From Didemnitutus sp041906465 (GTDB taxonomy: Bacteria > Verrucomicrobiota > Verrucomicrobiia > Opitutales > Opitutaceae): a DNA stretch of 64,000 nucleotides. The DNA lies in contig JAYRJE010000012.1 in NCBI GenBank assembly GCA_041906465.1, forward strand, positions 62,001 to 126,000. Reading direction: 5' to 3'. Shown here piece after piece: positions 9,052-16,929 of the stretch (position 1 is its first letter; every line of letters begins with the position of its first letter). The translations under genes were made by a program, and so were the position numbers. A model generated the notes under the pieces. That model did not search any database. It had not been told where the DNA came from and saw only the letters and a program-made list of their open reading frames with translations.

Positions 9052-11235
9052 CTAAGGCGCGAGCGTCTGTAGCAGTAGGCGCGCGCCGGCGTGCGTCGGG
9101 TCCATGCGCAAGGTCCGTTCCGCCGCGGCGCGCGTGCCGGCCTGATCGCCCTGACTCAGCAGGACGGTCGCGAGCGCGTAGGGATAATCGGGTGTGTGCG
9201 GCGCCGCGCGTTCTGCGGCGCGCAAAGCTTCGGTGGCCGCGGGTAGCCGCTGCGTCTGCGCGAGCAACAGTCCGAGGTTATACCAAGCACGGTCCAGTTG
9301 TGGGTCGCACTGCACGGCGAGTCGAAAGGCGCTTTCGGCCTCGTGCCAGCGGTTCGCCTCGGCAAAAGCGAGTCCGGCGCGGAACGCGCTCGGCCCGCCG
9401 CGCGGACCGGCGAGTTCGGCGGCGCGAAGCAATTCCACGGCGGCTTCCGCACTGCGGCCCTGCGCAGCTAGGACCATGCCGTAGGAATCGCGGATCGGCG
9501 GCGACATCGGATCCCATTGCACGGCTTGCGCTATTTCCTTTTCCGCGCGGGCGAGATCGCCGCGGTTGGCCAAATCCTGTCCGAGCCGCAGTCGGCCCGA
9601 CGGCTGGTCGAGCATCAGCGCGAGATACGCATCGAGTTCTTCCCGCGCGGGTGAGCCCGCGGCGAGCCGCGGCGAAAGCGCCCATTCGGCGTCGAGGCGC
9701 ACCAGGCGAACAGGATCCTGCAGCAGCGGCGTAAGCAGAGTCTCCGCGTCCGGCGCGCCAGTGAGATATCGCACAGCTGCCGCTCGCTCGACTGGATCCG
9801 CGGCACGCAACGACGCGACGGCCGCGTCGCGGGACGGCGCCGAGCCGTCGGGCGGAAGCAGCGACAAATAGGTGGCGCGCCACGCGGGAATGTCCTCGTC
9901 GCGCAAGAGGTCGATCAGTCCGTCGGCCGCGTTGGCACGGGCCGCCTGCGCTGCCGCGATCGCGCGCGCGCGCCGCCGCTGCCGCGAATCGAGTTTCGCG
10001 CCATACCATTCGTCGGCCTTGGCAATGTTCCACTCGAGGCCCTTGTCCTCGTGGCAGCGACTGCAGGCGTTGGGAATGCCGAGTTCTTTTGTGAGGAGCG
10101 GATCCGGACGCAGCCAGCCGTGGTCGTGCCGCGGGGCGCGCTGCATGTAGTTCGTCGTCGGCATGTGGCACGCGACGCAGGAATTCCCCGCGCTGCCTGC
10201 GGCGTGGTGCGAGTGCGTGAGCGGATCGATCGGCACCGCCACCTTGCCGCCTGATAACGTCCGGCCGGGAGCGGCGTGACACTGCTGGCAGAGCTGGTTG
10301 TCCGTCACCGGCAGAATCGTCTTGGTCGTGTGCGGATCGTGACAATCGAGGCACGTCACCCCGGCGTGGCCCATGCGGCTGAGCAGCACCGAGGTCCAGT
10401 TGAAGTCCTCGTCGCGCTGCTGGCCGTCCGGATAATAGGTCGCGGGATCGACGGGCAGCACGATGCGGTAGTGATCGTGGTAGGAGTCGCCCGGCTGGAA
10501 TTTTTCTGTGAGCAACTCGTTCCGGGCGTGGCAAGGCGCGCAGGTCTGCATCATCTTGCCGCGATCGCCGAAGAACGGCGGCTGCGGTCCGGTGGCGGGC
10601 GGCTTATTTTTCGCACCGTGATCCGACGCCGTCGGTCCGTGGCACTGGATGCAGCCGATGCCGTGCTCGACCCAAGTGGAGCGATACGAGTCGGTCCCGA
10701 CGTCGTAGCGGCGCTGGTAGCCCGTCATGTGGCAGTGCGCGCACATGGAATTCCAGTTCATCCCGCGTCCGGTCCAATGTCCCCATTCACCCGCTTGGCG
10801 CCCCTCTTGGCCAAAGACGTTGAACCATTCGTGTTTCGCCACATCAAAGGCCATCTCATGCGGCTGCCATCGTCCGCCGGTCGCGGGGATCAACGGCTGC
10901 CAAAGCGGTTTGCTGCCGAGCACGAAATCGGGCTTCGCCGCAGTGGCGTCGAGCGTGCTCAAACCAGCGAGCACCGGCGCGTCCCCGACCGCGTTCACGG
11001 TTCGATTCGCACGCGCATGGTCGGTGTCTTCCCAGGCTTTGAATTGATCCTGATGGCATTCGCGGCAGGAAACCGACGTCTGTGCCACCGCCGCTGCCAC
11101 ACTGCTTGGCCGCGAAGACGGCAACGGGCGCCCACAGCCACCGACGCACCAGGCCGAGCCCCAAAGCCACGCAAACACCAGCACGGAAGGCGTGCGCCAA
11201 GAAAAGCTCAGTGAGGATTTATCCACGCCCGGCAT
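9052..11235 (-). CDS. Octaheme c-type cytochrome lipoprotein with C-terminal TPR domain
   Basis: This 727-residue protein carries eight CxxCH haem-binding motifs in its first 400 or so residues: CRECH (57-61), CAHCH, CIQCH, CAPCH, CLDCH, CQQCH, CVACH and CSRCH. The N-terminus has a hydrophobic segment ending in VGGC (Cys34), which looks like a lipobox, so it is probably a periplasmic or outer-membrane-anchored lipoprotein. The haem region resembles cytochrome c554-type multihaem proteins. A HEAT-like linker follows, and residues about 550-720 form tetratricopeptide repeats (for example PRGGPSAFRAGLAFAEANRW). It probably transfers electrons to or from a protein partner held by the TPRs. No partner genes are adjacent. 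The redox partner is unknown. Confidence 0.9.
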   Translation of the reverse strand: MPGVDKSSLSFSWRTPSVLVFAWLWGSAWCVGGCGRPLPSSRPSSVAAAVAQTSVSCRECHQDQFKAWEDTDHARANRTVNAVGDAPVLAGLSTLDATAAKPDFVLGSKPLWQPLIPATGGRWQPHEMAFDVAKHEWFNVFGQEGRQAGEWGHWTGRGMNWNSMCAHCHMTGYQRRYDVGTDSYRSTWVEHGIGCIQCHGPTASDHGAKNKPPATGPQPPFFGDRGKMMQTCAPCHARNELLTEKFQPGDSYHDHYRIVLPVDPATYYPDGQQRDEDFNWTSVLLSRMGHAGVTCLDCHDPHTTKTILPVTDNQLCQQCHAAPGRTLSGGKVAVPIDPLTHSHHAAGSAGNSCVACHMPTTNYMQRAPRHDHGWLRPDPLLTKELGIPNACSRCHEDKGLEWNIAKADEWYGAKLDSRQRRRARAIAAAQAARANAADGLIDLLRDEDIPAWRATYLSLLPPDGSAPSRDAAVASLRAADPVERAAAVRYLTGAPDAETLLTPLLQDPVRLVRLDAEWALSPRLAAGSPAREELDAYLALMLDQPSGRLRLGQDLANRGDLARAEKEIAQAVQWDPMSPPIRDSYGMVLAAQGRSAEAAVELLRAAELAGPRGGPSAFRAGLAFAEANRWHEAESAFRLAVQCDPQLDRAWYNLGLLLAQTQRLPAATEALRAAERAAPHTPDYPYALATVLLSQGDQAGTRAAAERTLRMDPTHAGARLLLQTLAP

Positions 11236-11327
11236 TCTGCGGCCGACATCTGAGAGGTAAAGACATCGCCACCCCTATGGCCCTAACAGGCAACTGATCT
11301 CAGCACTGCTTGCGACTCATCCCAAAG
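11236..11327. other. Left end of the decayed element patch
   Basis: These 92 bp lie between the cytochrome start and the end of the integrase fragment. They contain no recognisable gene. Upstream signals of the cytochrome must lie here. No tRNA or obvious attachment-site repeat was seen. Confidence 0.3.
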
Positions 11328-12095
11328 TCATTGTTGAGGACTGCACCTCTCGACCAAATGACGTGGAGATCGACAACAGCGCAGTGCCCTACCGGTCTCG
11401 AAGTTTATGCACTTCCAACCGCCTTCTTTTTGGAGGCGCGCGATTTCTTCGGTTCGTATGCCTCCAAACAGGGCTAGGGCGAAAAAGCCAAGCAGTTCGG
11501 ATTTACGCACTGCCTTCAGCAGCGCCTGTGCCTCAGCGACGGTATAGAAGCTTGGAACGCGCCCCCTCGAAAGGATGCCGTTGTTGTTCGGGTTAGGGAT
11601 TCGCGCAACCGGATTGCGGGGCAGCTCCTCCTGATCAACCAACCACTGCCAAAGCGCTGCCATTGTCCGACGTCGGTGCGAGAAGGTCAGGAGACTGCCG
11701 GCAGACCAGCGGCCCAAATACTCGCGGGCAGCCTGCTCAGTCAGGGCCCCCGTCGCGAAATCTTCGCCGAACGATTTTTTGAGGTCCTCGAAGTGACCTT
11801 CGTATTCCCGCAGGGAACGGGCAGCAAGACCCTGCAACTTGCGGTTTTCAAGAAAGCGCTTCGCTGCATCGCTCAGCTTCGGACCGGAACGCGTGGGCTG
11901 ATAGTTTTTATGATAGAAAACCAAGGCCTCGTAGATACTCTGGATTCCGTGGTCGTCGGAATACTTACGGCACAATTCGGCCTCTTTGACCTGCTCGCTG
12001 GTCAAGCTGGTCAGCCGCGGCTCCACGTTCTGCGCGAACTCGGCGCGCTTTCGCAGAATCGCCGTATCACGGGCGTCACGAGAGGCACACCGCAC
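11328..12095 (-). pseudogene. Truncated tyrosine recombinase / phage integrase
   Basis: The 255-residue frame contains a SAM-like core-binding domain (SDAAKRFLENRK, then SLREYEGHFEDLKKSF, then WQWLVDQEELPRNPVARI) followed by the first part of the catalytic domain with LFGGIRTEEIARLQ, which carries the first catalytic Arg. After residue 225 or so (KCINFETG) homology stops, and the frame ends without the expected HxxR box or catalytic Tyr, so the enzyme should be inactive. The start shown is a GTG with no clear ribosome site, so the 5' end is also uncertain. It is the main evidence that 11.2-12.8 kb is the remnant of an integrated element. Confidence 0.8.
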
Positions 12096-12100
12096 TGGGC

Positions 12101-12383
12101 CTTGCAGCGAACGCCTCGCGGAAAGCTTCGCTCGCGAGCGGGCAAGAATGTCATCTCTACACCGAAGCCTGGGACGATGACGCCGTGTGGCTGAGAGTCG
12201 AAGGCAGTGGCTGAGAGTCGAAGGCAGTGGCTGAGAGTCGAAGGCAACCGCTTCGAGGTGAGCGAACGAGGAGCAACGATCCGCATCCCGATCGCCACGT
12301 GGGAATATATTCGGCGCGGTTTCGAGCGTGCGATTCGATCTTGCTCTAAAATCTGCCCCCGAACTGAGGCAACTCGCCCGTGA
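12101..12383 (+). pseudogene. Remnant of a small gene, frame broken by a 20-bp tandem repeat
   Basis: The plus strand encodes LAANASRKASLASGQECHLY followed by TEAWDDDAVWLRVEG in one frame. After the tandem repeat a different frame encodes NRFEVSERGATIRIPIATW and continues to a TGA at 12381. Removing two of the three 20-bp copies (40 bp, +1 mod 3) joins both frames into one continuous small protein of mixed alpha/beta character. No start codon is clear; the 5' end runs into the opposite-strand integrase fragment. I do not recognise the family. Confidence 0.5.
12187..12246. repeat. Tandem repeat, 3 perfect copies of 20 bp
   Basis: The unit GTGGCTGAGAGTCGAAGGCA occurs at 12187-12206, 12207-12226 and 12227-12246 without a mismatch. 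The unit length is not a multiple of three, so the extra copies shift the reading frame of the small gene they lie in. Confidence 0.97.
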
Positions 12384-12785
12384 CGCTGCACGCGAGAACC
12401 GCGTCCAATACCGTGAGCACGTCCGTAGTCAACGAGGGCGGCGCCGGCACAACCATTCCAGAGATTCGTGGCTTTTTCCACGCAGCGATAGGTCGGAGGC
12501 ACAAATTCATCCACTTTCCCCTCTCTCGTCACTGCTCAACTGCAGAATTTAGGATAATGGCGGTTTGGAGCAATTTCTTGATACCCTATCTGAGCTCGTT
12601 CGTTTCTAGCTATACGCCCCCCTTCCGCCAAGATGCGGACTACGCGGACAGGCCGAGCTTCTGCGAACGAGCGATCAATCTCCAACCGAACCGCTCATCG
12701 ATGACCTCGGCCGACATGAGTTCGTGCGCTCGGTGAGCGAAAACGCGCGCTTCGCCGCATCTCGCAAGCACCGTCAGCCGGGACG
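12384..12785. other. Non-coding stretch in the decayed element patch
   Basis: About 400 bp with somewhat lower GC than its surroundings. It has short open frames on both strands but none with family resemblance. No RNA gene or clear inverted repeat is visible. It ends just after the stop of the CheY-like gene and may be the eroded right side of the integrated element. Confidence 0.35.
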
Positions 12786-13163
12786 TCATGATTTCGGCGG
12801 AGCGGCCATCACTTGCGCGATAGTTTGAATGAGCGTCTCCGCGGTGAATGACTTAACGAGAACGTGATCCGCCCCAAGTCGGGCGGCGATGTCGAGATAT
12901 ATTTTCGAGCGCGCGTTGCCGCCGGACATCGCAATTACGCGGATTTCAGGGAAATCTTTTTTCAGCGCCATGACGGTTTCCAATCCTTCGCGGTCGGGCA
13001 TGACGATGTCGGTGATGACAAGGTCGAATGGCTCCGCCCGAAACAATTTCGCTCCGCTCAGACCGTTGCCCGCGGTGACAACCGTATGGCGTTCGGCCAT
13101 CAAAACGGCGGCGAGCGTCGTGAGGAAGATTTCGTCATCGTCGATAATCAGGATGCGAGCCAT
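12786..13163 (-). CDS. Single-domain response regulator (CheY-like receiver)
   Basis: This 125-residue protein is a complete receiver domain with no output domain. The acidic pocket is DDD at 8-10, the phospho-acceptor is Asp52 in LVITDIVMPD, the switch Ser is in VIAMSGG, and the conserved Lys is in VLVKSF. It starts 12 bp after the stop of the large sensor protein and is surely in the same transcript. Stand-alone receivers usually relay phosphate or bind a partner protein. Its natural donor would be the neighbouring sensor, but that protein has lost its kinase core, so the donor is unclear. Confidence 0.93.
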   Translation of the reverse strand: MARILIIDDDEIFLTTLAAVLMAERHTVVTAGNGLSGAKLFRAEPFDLVITDIVMPDREGLETVMALKKDFPEIRVIAMSGGNARSKIYLDIAARLGADHVLVKSFTAETLIQTIAQVMAAPPKS

Positions 13164-13175
13164 GGCAGCGGCGGA

Positions 13176-16100
13176 TTAATTTGCCGGTCTTTTCGCCGAC
13201 AGGAGTTGCACGACCGCGCGAAGGAGTTCGTCGGCCGTGAAGGGTTTCGAGAGAAAACCGCCGGGGGCGTATTCCGGTTCGGCTTCGATGCGTCGGCGGG
13301 CATCCGCACTGCCGCTGATCTTCAGCACGACGATCGCCGGATGCTGCGTGCGGATCAGAGTCGCCAAGCGGTTCCCGTCCATTCCAGGCATATCAATATC
13401 TGTGATCACCAGTGCGCAGTCCGCCGCGTGCGTTGCGAGGTGGTTTAAGGCTGTGCACACCGCCATCGTCGCCGGACCGTCAGGGAGATCGACGATGGAA
13501 ACCGCGAGATGGAGGAAAAACTTGGACCCGTCCATGCGTTGCCCGATGCCCTCGTATTCGGTGACGACGCGCTCGCCGCGCGTGCGCCGCCGAGAGCGTT
13601 CCGCGATTTGCTCGCGAAATTCCGGCGCCCAGAAGCTGGCGATCGGATAGCCAACGACATCGAAATCGTCCGGCACGCCGAACAGTTTTCGATAGGGCGA
13701 GTTGACGTAAATCGTCTTCGCATCGCGCGCCAAGCCGATCGCGGTCGGCGCTTTCTCGATCAACGTCCGGAAGCGCGCTTCGCTGGAACGAAGTTCTTCT
13801 GCCGCGCGCTTCGATTCGGTGATGTCGTGGATGATCCCAATACAGAAGCGCGGCCCGGCGGACGCGAGTGTGGCCAGCGAATACGAGACCCAAAACGTCT
13901 CTCCGCCCTTGCGGCGCGCGCGCACTTCGAAGTTCTCCACGCGGTTGCGGGCATCGAGTTCGGCCAGCAGCACTTTCCGGGCGTCCGGATCGGCCCACAT
14001 CCCCAACTCCAACGACGAACGCCCGATCATCTCCTCCCGCGCAAACCCATACATTTGCACCATCCGCTCGTTGACCTCGACGATGAGTCCATCGTCACGG
14101 CGGACGATGAGGCAGGCATCGGGAGAAGTTTGGAACGCGATCCGCAAGCGCTCGTCGCTTTCCCGCAGGCGCTCCTCCGCCCGCTTACGATCCGCGATTT
14201 CCCAGGCCAGCTCGGCCAGCAGCGAAAGCGCCGTTGCATCGTAGTGCACGTAATCTCTCGGCTTGTTCCCGACGCCGAGAATCGCCTTCACGGCACCGCC
14301 GCGCATCACCGGCACGACCAACGCACGGTGCAGCGCGATCGCAGCTGCCGATCGATCTCCGCGATCGGGCAGCGACGTGGGGTCGTTGTAGATCGCCGGC
14401 TTTTCCTGCTTCGCCCATTGCGTCCAGAACGCGACCTCGCTGAGCGCCTCCTTCTCTCCCGCGAGTCCGCCCGACGCGCGAGTTCGAGTCGACCAGTTCT
14501 GCCGCACGGGTGTCGGCTGGTCCGGCTGAACAAAATAGGAAAACCCGAGCCGGCTGCCGGTAAGTCGCTCCGCCTCGTTCAAGGTTTCTTCCCAAAATTC
14601 ATCCAGCGAGTGCGAGACGGCATATTGCGTAATGTGGAGCCGGCTGGCGTTGATCGCCTCGTCACGTTTACGGTCGGTGATATCGCGAATGACGCTGAGA
14701 CGGACACGCTCGTCGTCGACCTCGACCAACCGGCTGCTGACTTCGACCGGGAACGATGTGCCGTCGCGGCGGTGATGAGTTGTTTGGAAGACATACCCCG
14801 TGGGCGTCGCCCCGCGTCTGAGATCGGCCGCGATGCGATCCGGCGACTCATCGGGACGAAGATCGCGAACGTGCATCCGACAAAGTTCCTCCTGGGAATA
14901 GCCGTAGGCGTCCACCGCGCGAGCGTTGGCTTCCAAGATGCGGCCCTCCTCGCTCACCATGAGGATGATGTCGTTCGCTTCTCGCATCAGGAGCGCCAGC
15001 CGGCGCGCGACCGCTTCACGCGCCTTGTTCGCACTGATCTGTGCCTGCACGATCCCCAATCGGCGTCCGCGCCACATCAAGCCCGCACCCAGCGCAATGC
15101 CTCCCATCAGGCCGAGTGTTGCCGCGATCACCGACCATGCCCGTCGCCGCATCGCGGCGAGTGCCTCCGATTGATCCATCTTCACGACCAGAACCCAAGG
15201 GGTGCCGGGAATCACGCGCGCCACGCCCACCACGGTGCGGCCGCGGTAATCCAAGGCATCTTCGATGAACCCTCGCTCGCCGCGCACGGCGCGGGCACTT
15301 AGCAATCGCGGCTCGTCAATCGGACGACGCAGCGGCGCCGCGGCGATTCCCGCTTGGCGCCGGGCGTTGAGGTAGACGACTTCGCGTCCTTCGCGCCGCA
15401 GCAAAAGGGTTTCACCCGTTTCAGTAGGCAGTGGCCACGCTTGCAGGAGCGGATAAAGAAACGTCTTGGGGTTGTAGCGCAGGAGAATAGTGCCCACCGG
15501 TTCGGCCTGGCCGTCCTCGAAAACTGGCGCAATGAGATCGAGCCGAACCGCTCCGGATGGATCGACCGAAAAATCCGTCATCGTCGCGTCTCTCATCCGC
15601 ACGTCACTCGGCAGGTCGGCGACCGCGTTTCTCGCCGTCACGTCGGGAGAATTCGCCTCCGCCAACACCAGCCGATTCTGGTGATCGAACACCGCGACGG
15701 CCGAGTATCCATGTGTTTCCTGGAGCCGGCGCATCCAGCCACGCAGATGGCTCCGCGCCGCCGTGTCGTTTCGATCGGCGGCCAGCGCGCTCACGGAGCG
15801 TGCGAAATACGGTGCGTGCGTGAGCATACGAGCATCGCGCAGTTCCTCGTCTCGCCAATCGATCAGTTGTCGAACCTTGAAGACAGCAATCGCCGTCAGT
15901 TCGTTCGTGAGTCGCCGCTTCTGTTCGGATTGCTGCGACGAAAGAATGAGCACCCCCACCGCGGCCGTGACAACGAGCACGGCGCTGGTGCCGAAAAGAA
16001 AAATGCCTTTTCCCCGATCCGCTTTCGCCGCGTCCTCGGGCACTGCATCCTTTCCGAGGAAAAAGGCCCTGACGGACGCGAAAGTTCCGTTGGCCACCAA

Positions 16101-16748
16101 TATTCCAAGATTGAGCGCTCCCAACGCGACCCCCGTGGACCGCGCGACCGGCACCAATGTGCCTTCATGAAAAAGCGGCGCGTGGACGACGTAAGTCACG
16201 ACGACCACTGCACAGAATCCTGTTGCGAACATCCCGCCGAGCCGTCCCACCCGACGCCATAGCAGACGATGTCCGCCCTGCGGATGCAGCGTCCAAAGAT
16301 TCAAGGCGGTCAAGATAAACACGCCCGCCGTGAACGGCGACATCCGGCCAATGGTAATCCCTTCGTGCGTTGTCCCCGGAATCGCGAGGCGACTCTCCCA
16401 GCCCGAATCGATTTCGAAAATCTGTTGAACGATCACCAAGGCACCAATCGCCGTGATCAACAGCCCAGCGACCTCGGCGACGATCCGCGGAAAATTCCGC
16501 CGCGGGGAAAAATACAATGAGCCAAACGCGATCGAACCCAGGACAATCAACAGCGCGGTGCTAGGCGCCATCGGGATCGTCTCGCTGTCATGCGCGCTCA
16601 CGGGTGGTCCCGGCCCCCACCATCCCCACAGCGCGAACGCCGCGATACTGAAGGCAGACGCCAGGCAAAACGAGACCAGGAATGCGCTGCCGACCCGAAT
16701 CGCGATTAACGGGGAAGCAGAGAAGCGATCAGACGCTTCGGCATTCAC
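13176..16748 (-). CDS. Multi-PAS/GAF membrane sensor with C-terminal receiver, histidine kinase core deleted
   Basis: This 1190-residue protein begins with a multi-helix membrane domain (about 1-260). A transmembrane helix follows, then an extracytoplasmic Cache-like region (about 290-540) and another helix (AWSVIAATLGLMGGIALGAG). The cytoplasmic part has a PAS domain (about 590-700, ending VIRDITDRKRDEA), a GAF domain (about 715-870) and two more PAS domains (to about 1095). Right after PATMAVC the sequence jumps to TALNHLATHAADCALVITD, which is the middle of a receiver domain: phospho-acceptor Asp1117 and Lys1168 are present, but the acidic pair and first strand are absent. The HisKA and HATPase_c domains that should sit between PAS and receiver are missing, in frame. 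It cannot autophosphorylate as encoded. Confidence 0.88.
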   Translation of the reverse strand: MNAEASDRFSASPLIAIRVGSAFLVSFCLASAFSIAAFALWGWWGPGPPVSAHDSETIPMAPSTALLIVLGSIAFGSLYFSPRRNFPRIVAEVAGLLITAIGALVIVQQIFEIDSGWESRLAIPGTTHEGITIGRMSPFTAGVFILTALNLWTLHPQGGHRLLWRRVGRLGGMFATGFCAVVVVTYVVHAPLFHEGTLVPVARSTGVALGALNLGILVANGTFASVRAFFLGKDAVPEDAAKADRGKGIFLFGTSAVLVVTAAVGVLILSSQQSEQKRRLTNELTAIAVFKVRQLIDWRDEELRDARMLTHAPYFARSVSALAADRNDTAARSHLRGWMRRLQETHGYSAVAVFDHQNRLVLAEANSPDVTARNAVADLPSDVRMRDATMTDFSVDPSGAVRLDLIAPVFEDGQAEPVGTILLRYNPKTFLYPLLQAWPLPTETGETLLLRREGREVVYLNARRQAGIAAAPLRRPIDEPRLLSARAVRGERGFIEDALDYRGRTVVGVARVIPGTPWVLVVKMDQSEALAAMRRRAWSVIAATLGLMGGIALGAGLMWRGRRLGIVQAQISANKAREAVARRLALLMREANDIILMVSEEGRILEANARAVDAYGYSQEELCRMHVRDLRPDESPDRIAADLRRGATPTGYVFQTTHHRRDGTSFPVEVSSRLVEVDDERVRLSVIRDITDRKRDEAINASRLHITQYAVSHSLDEFWEETLNEAERLTGSRLGFSYFVQPDQPTPVRQNWSTRTRASGGLAGEKEALSEVAFWTQWAKQEKPAIYNDPTSLPDRGDRSAAAIALHRALVVPVMRGGAVKAILGVGNKPRDYVHYDATALSLLAELAWEIADRKRAEERLRESDERLRIAFQTSPDACLIVRRDDGLIVEVNERMVQMYGFAREEMIGRSSLELGMWADPDARKVLLAELDARNRVENFEVRARRKGGETFWVSYSLATLASAGPRFCIGIIHDITESKRAAEELRSSEARFRTLIEKAPTAIGLARDAKTIYVNSPYRKLFGVPDDFDVVGYPIASFWAPEFREQIAERSRRRTRGERVVTEYEGIGQRMDGSKFFLHLAVSIVDLPDGPATMAVCTALNHLATHAADCALVITDIDMPGMDGNRLATLIRTQHPAIVVLKISGSADARRRIEAEPEYAPGGFLSKPFTADELLRAVVQLLSAKRPAN

Positions 16749-16776
16749 GGTGGCGAAAGCATAGTGGAACGACAGA

Positions 16777-16929
16777 TCACTGGCTGCTCATTTCTTGCCC
16801 GCCAGAGAGCGCATAAGTTTCGCCCACGATCGCGGGCGAAACCCTGATATCGCCGGATTCGCTGGCGCCCCGCCGTTGCGCGTGGACCAACCAGCGAGTC
16901 AGTCGCTCCATCGAGTGCGACGCGCTCAT
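16777..16929 (-). CDS. Small ORF (50 residues) coupled to the MFS gene
   Basis: The ATG overlaps the MFS stop codon in an ATGA arrangement (16926-16929), the same coupling used by several real gene pairs in this window. The frame ends 28 bp before the sensor gene. The product starts MSASHSMERLTRWLVHAQ, is mildly amphipathic and has no membrane segment or recognised domain. Evidence is positional only; it could be chance. Confidence 0.4.
   Translation of the reverse strand: MSASHSMERLTRWLVHAQRRGASESGDIRVSPAIVGETYALSGGQEMSSQ

Noticed and set aside
12187..12246. Tandem repeats as a CRISPR array
   Set aside because: Copies are contiguous with no spacers and no cas genes are present.
12380..12736. 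118-residue plus-strand ORF in the decayed patch
   Set aside because: No domain, no coupling to neighbours and no plausible start signal; probably chance in non-coding DNA.
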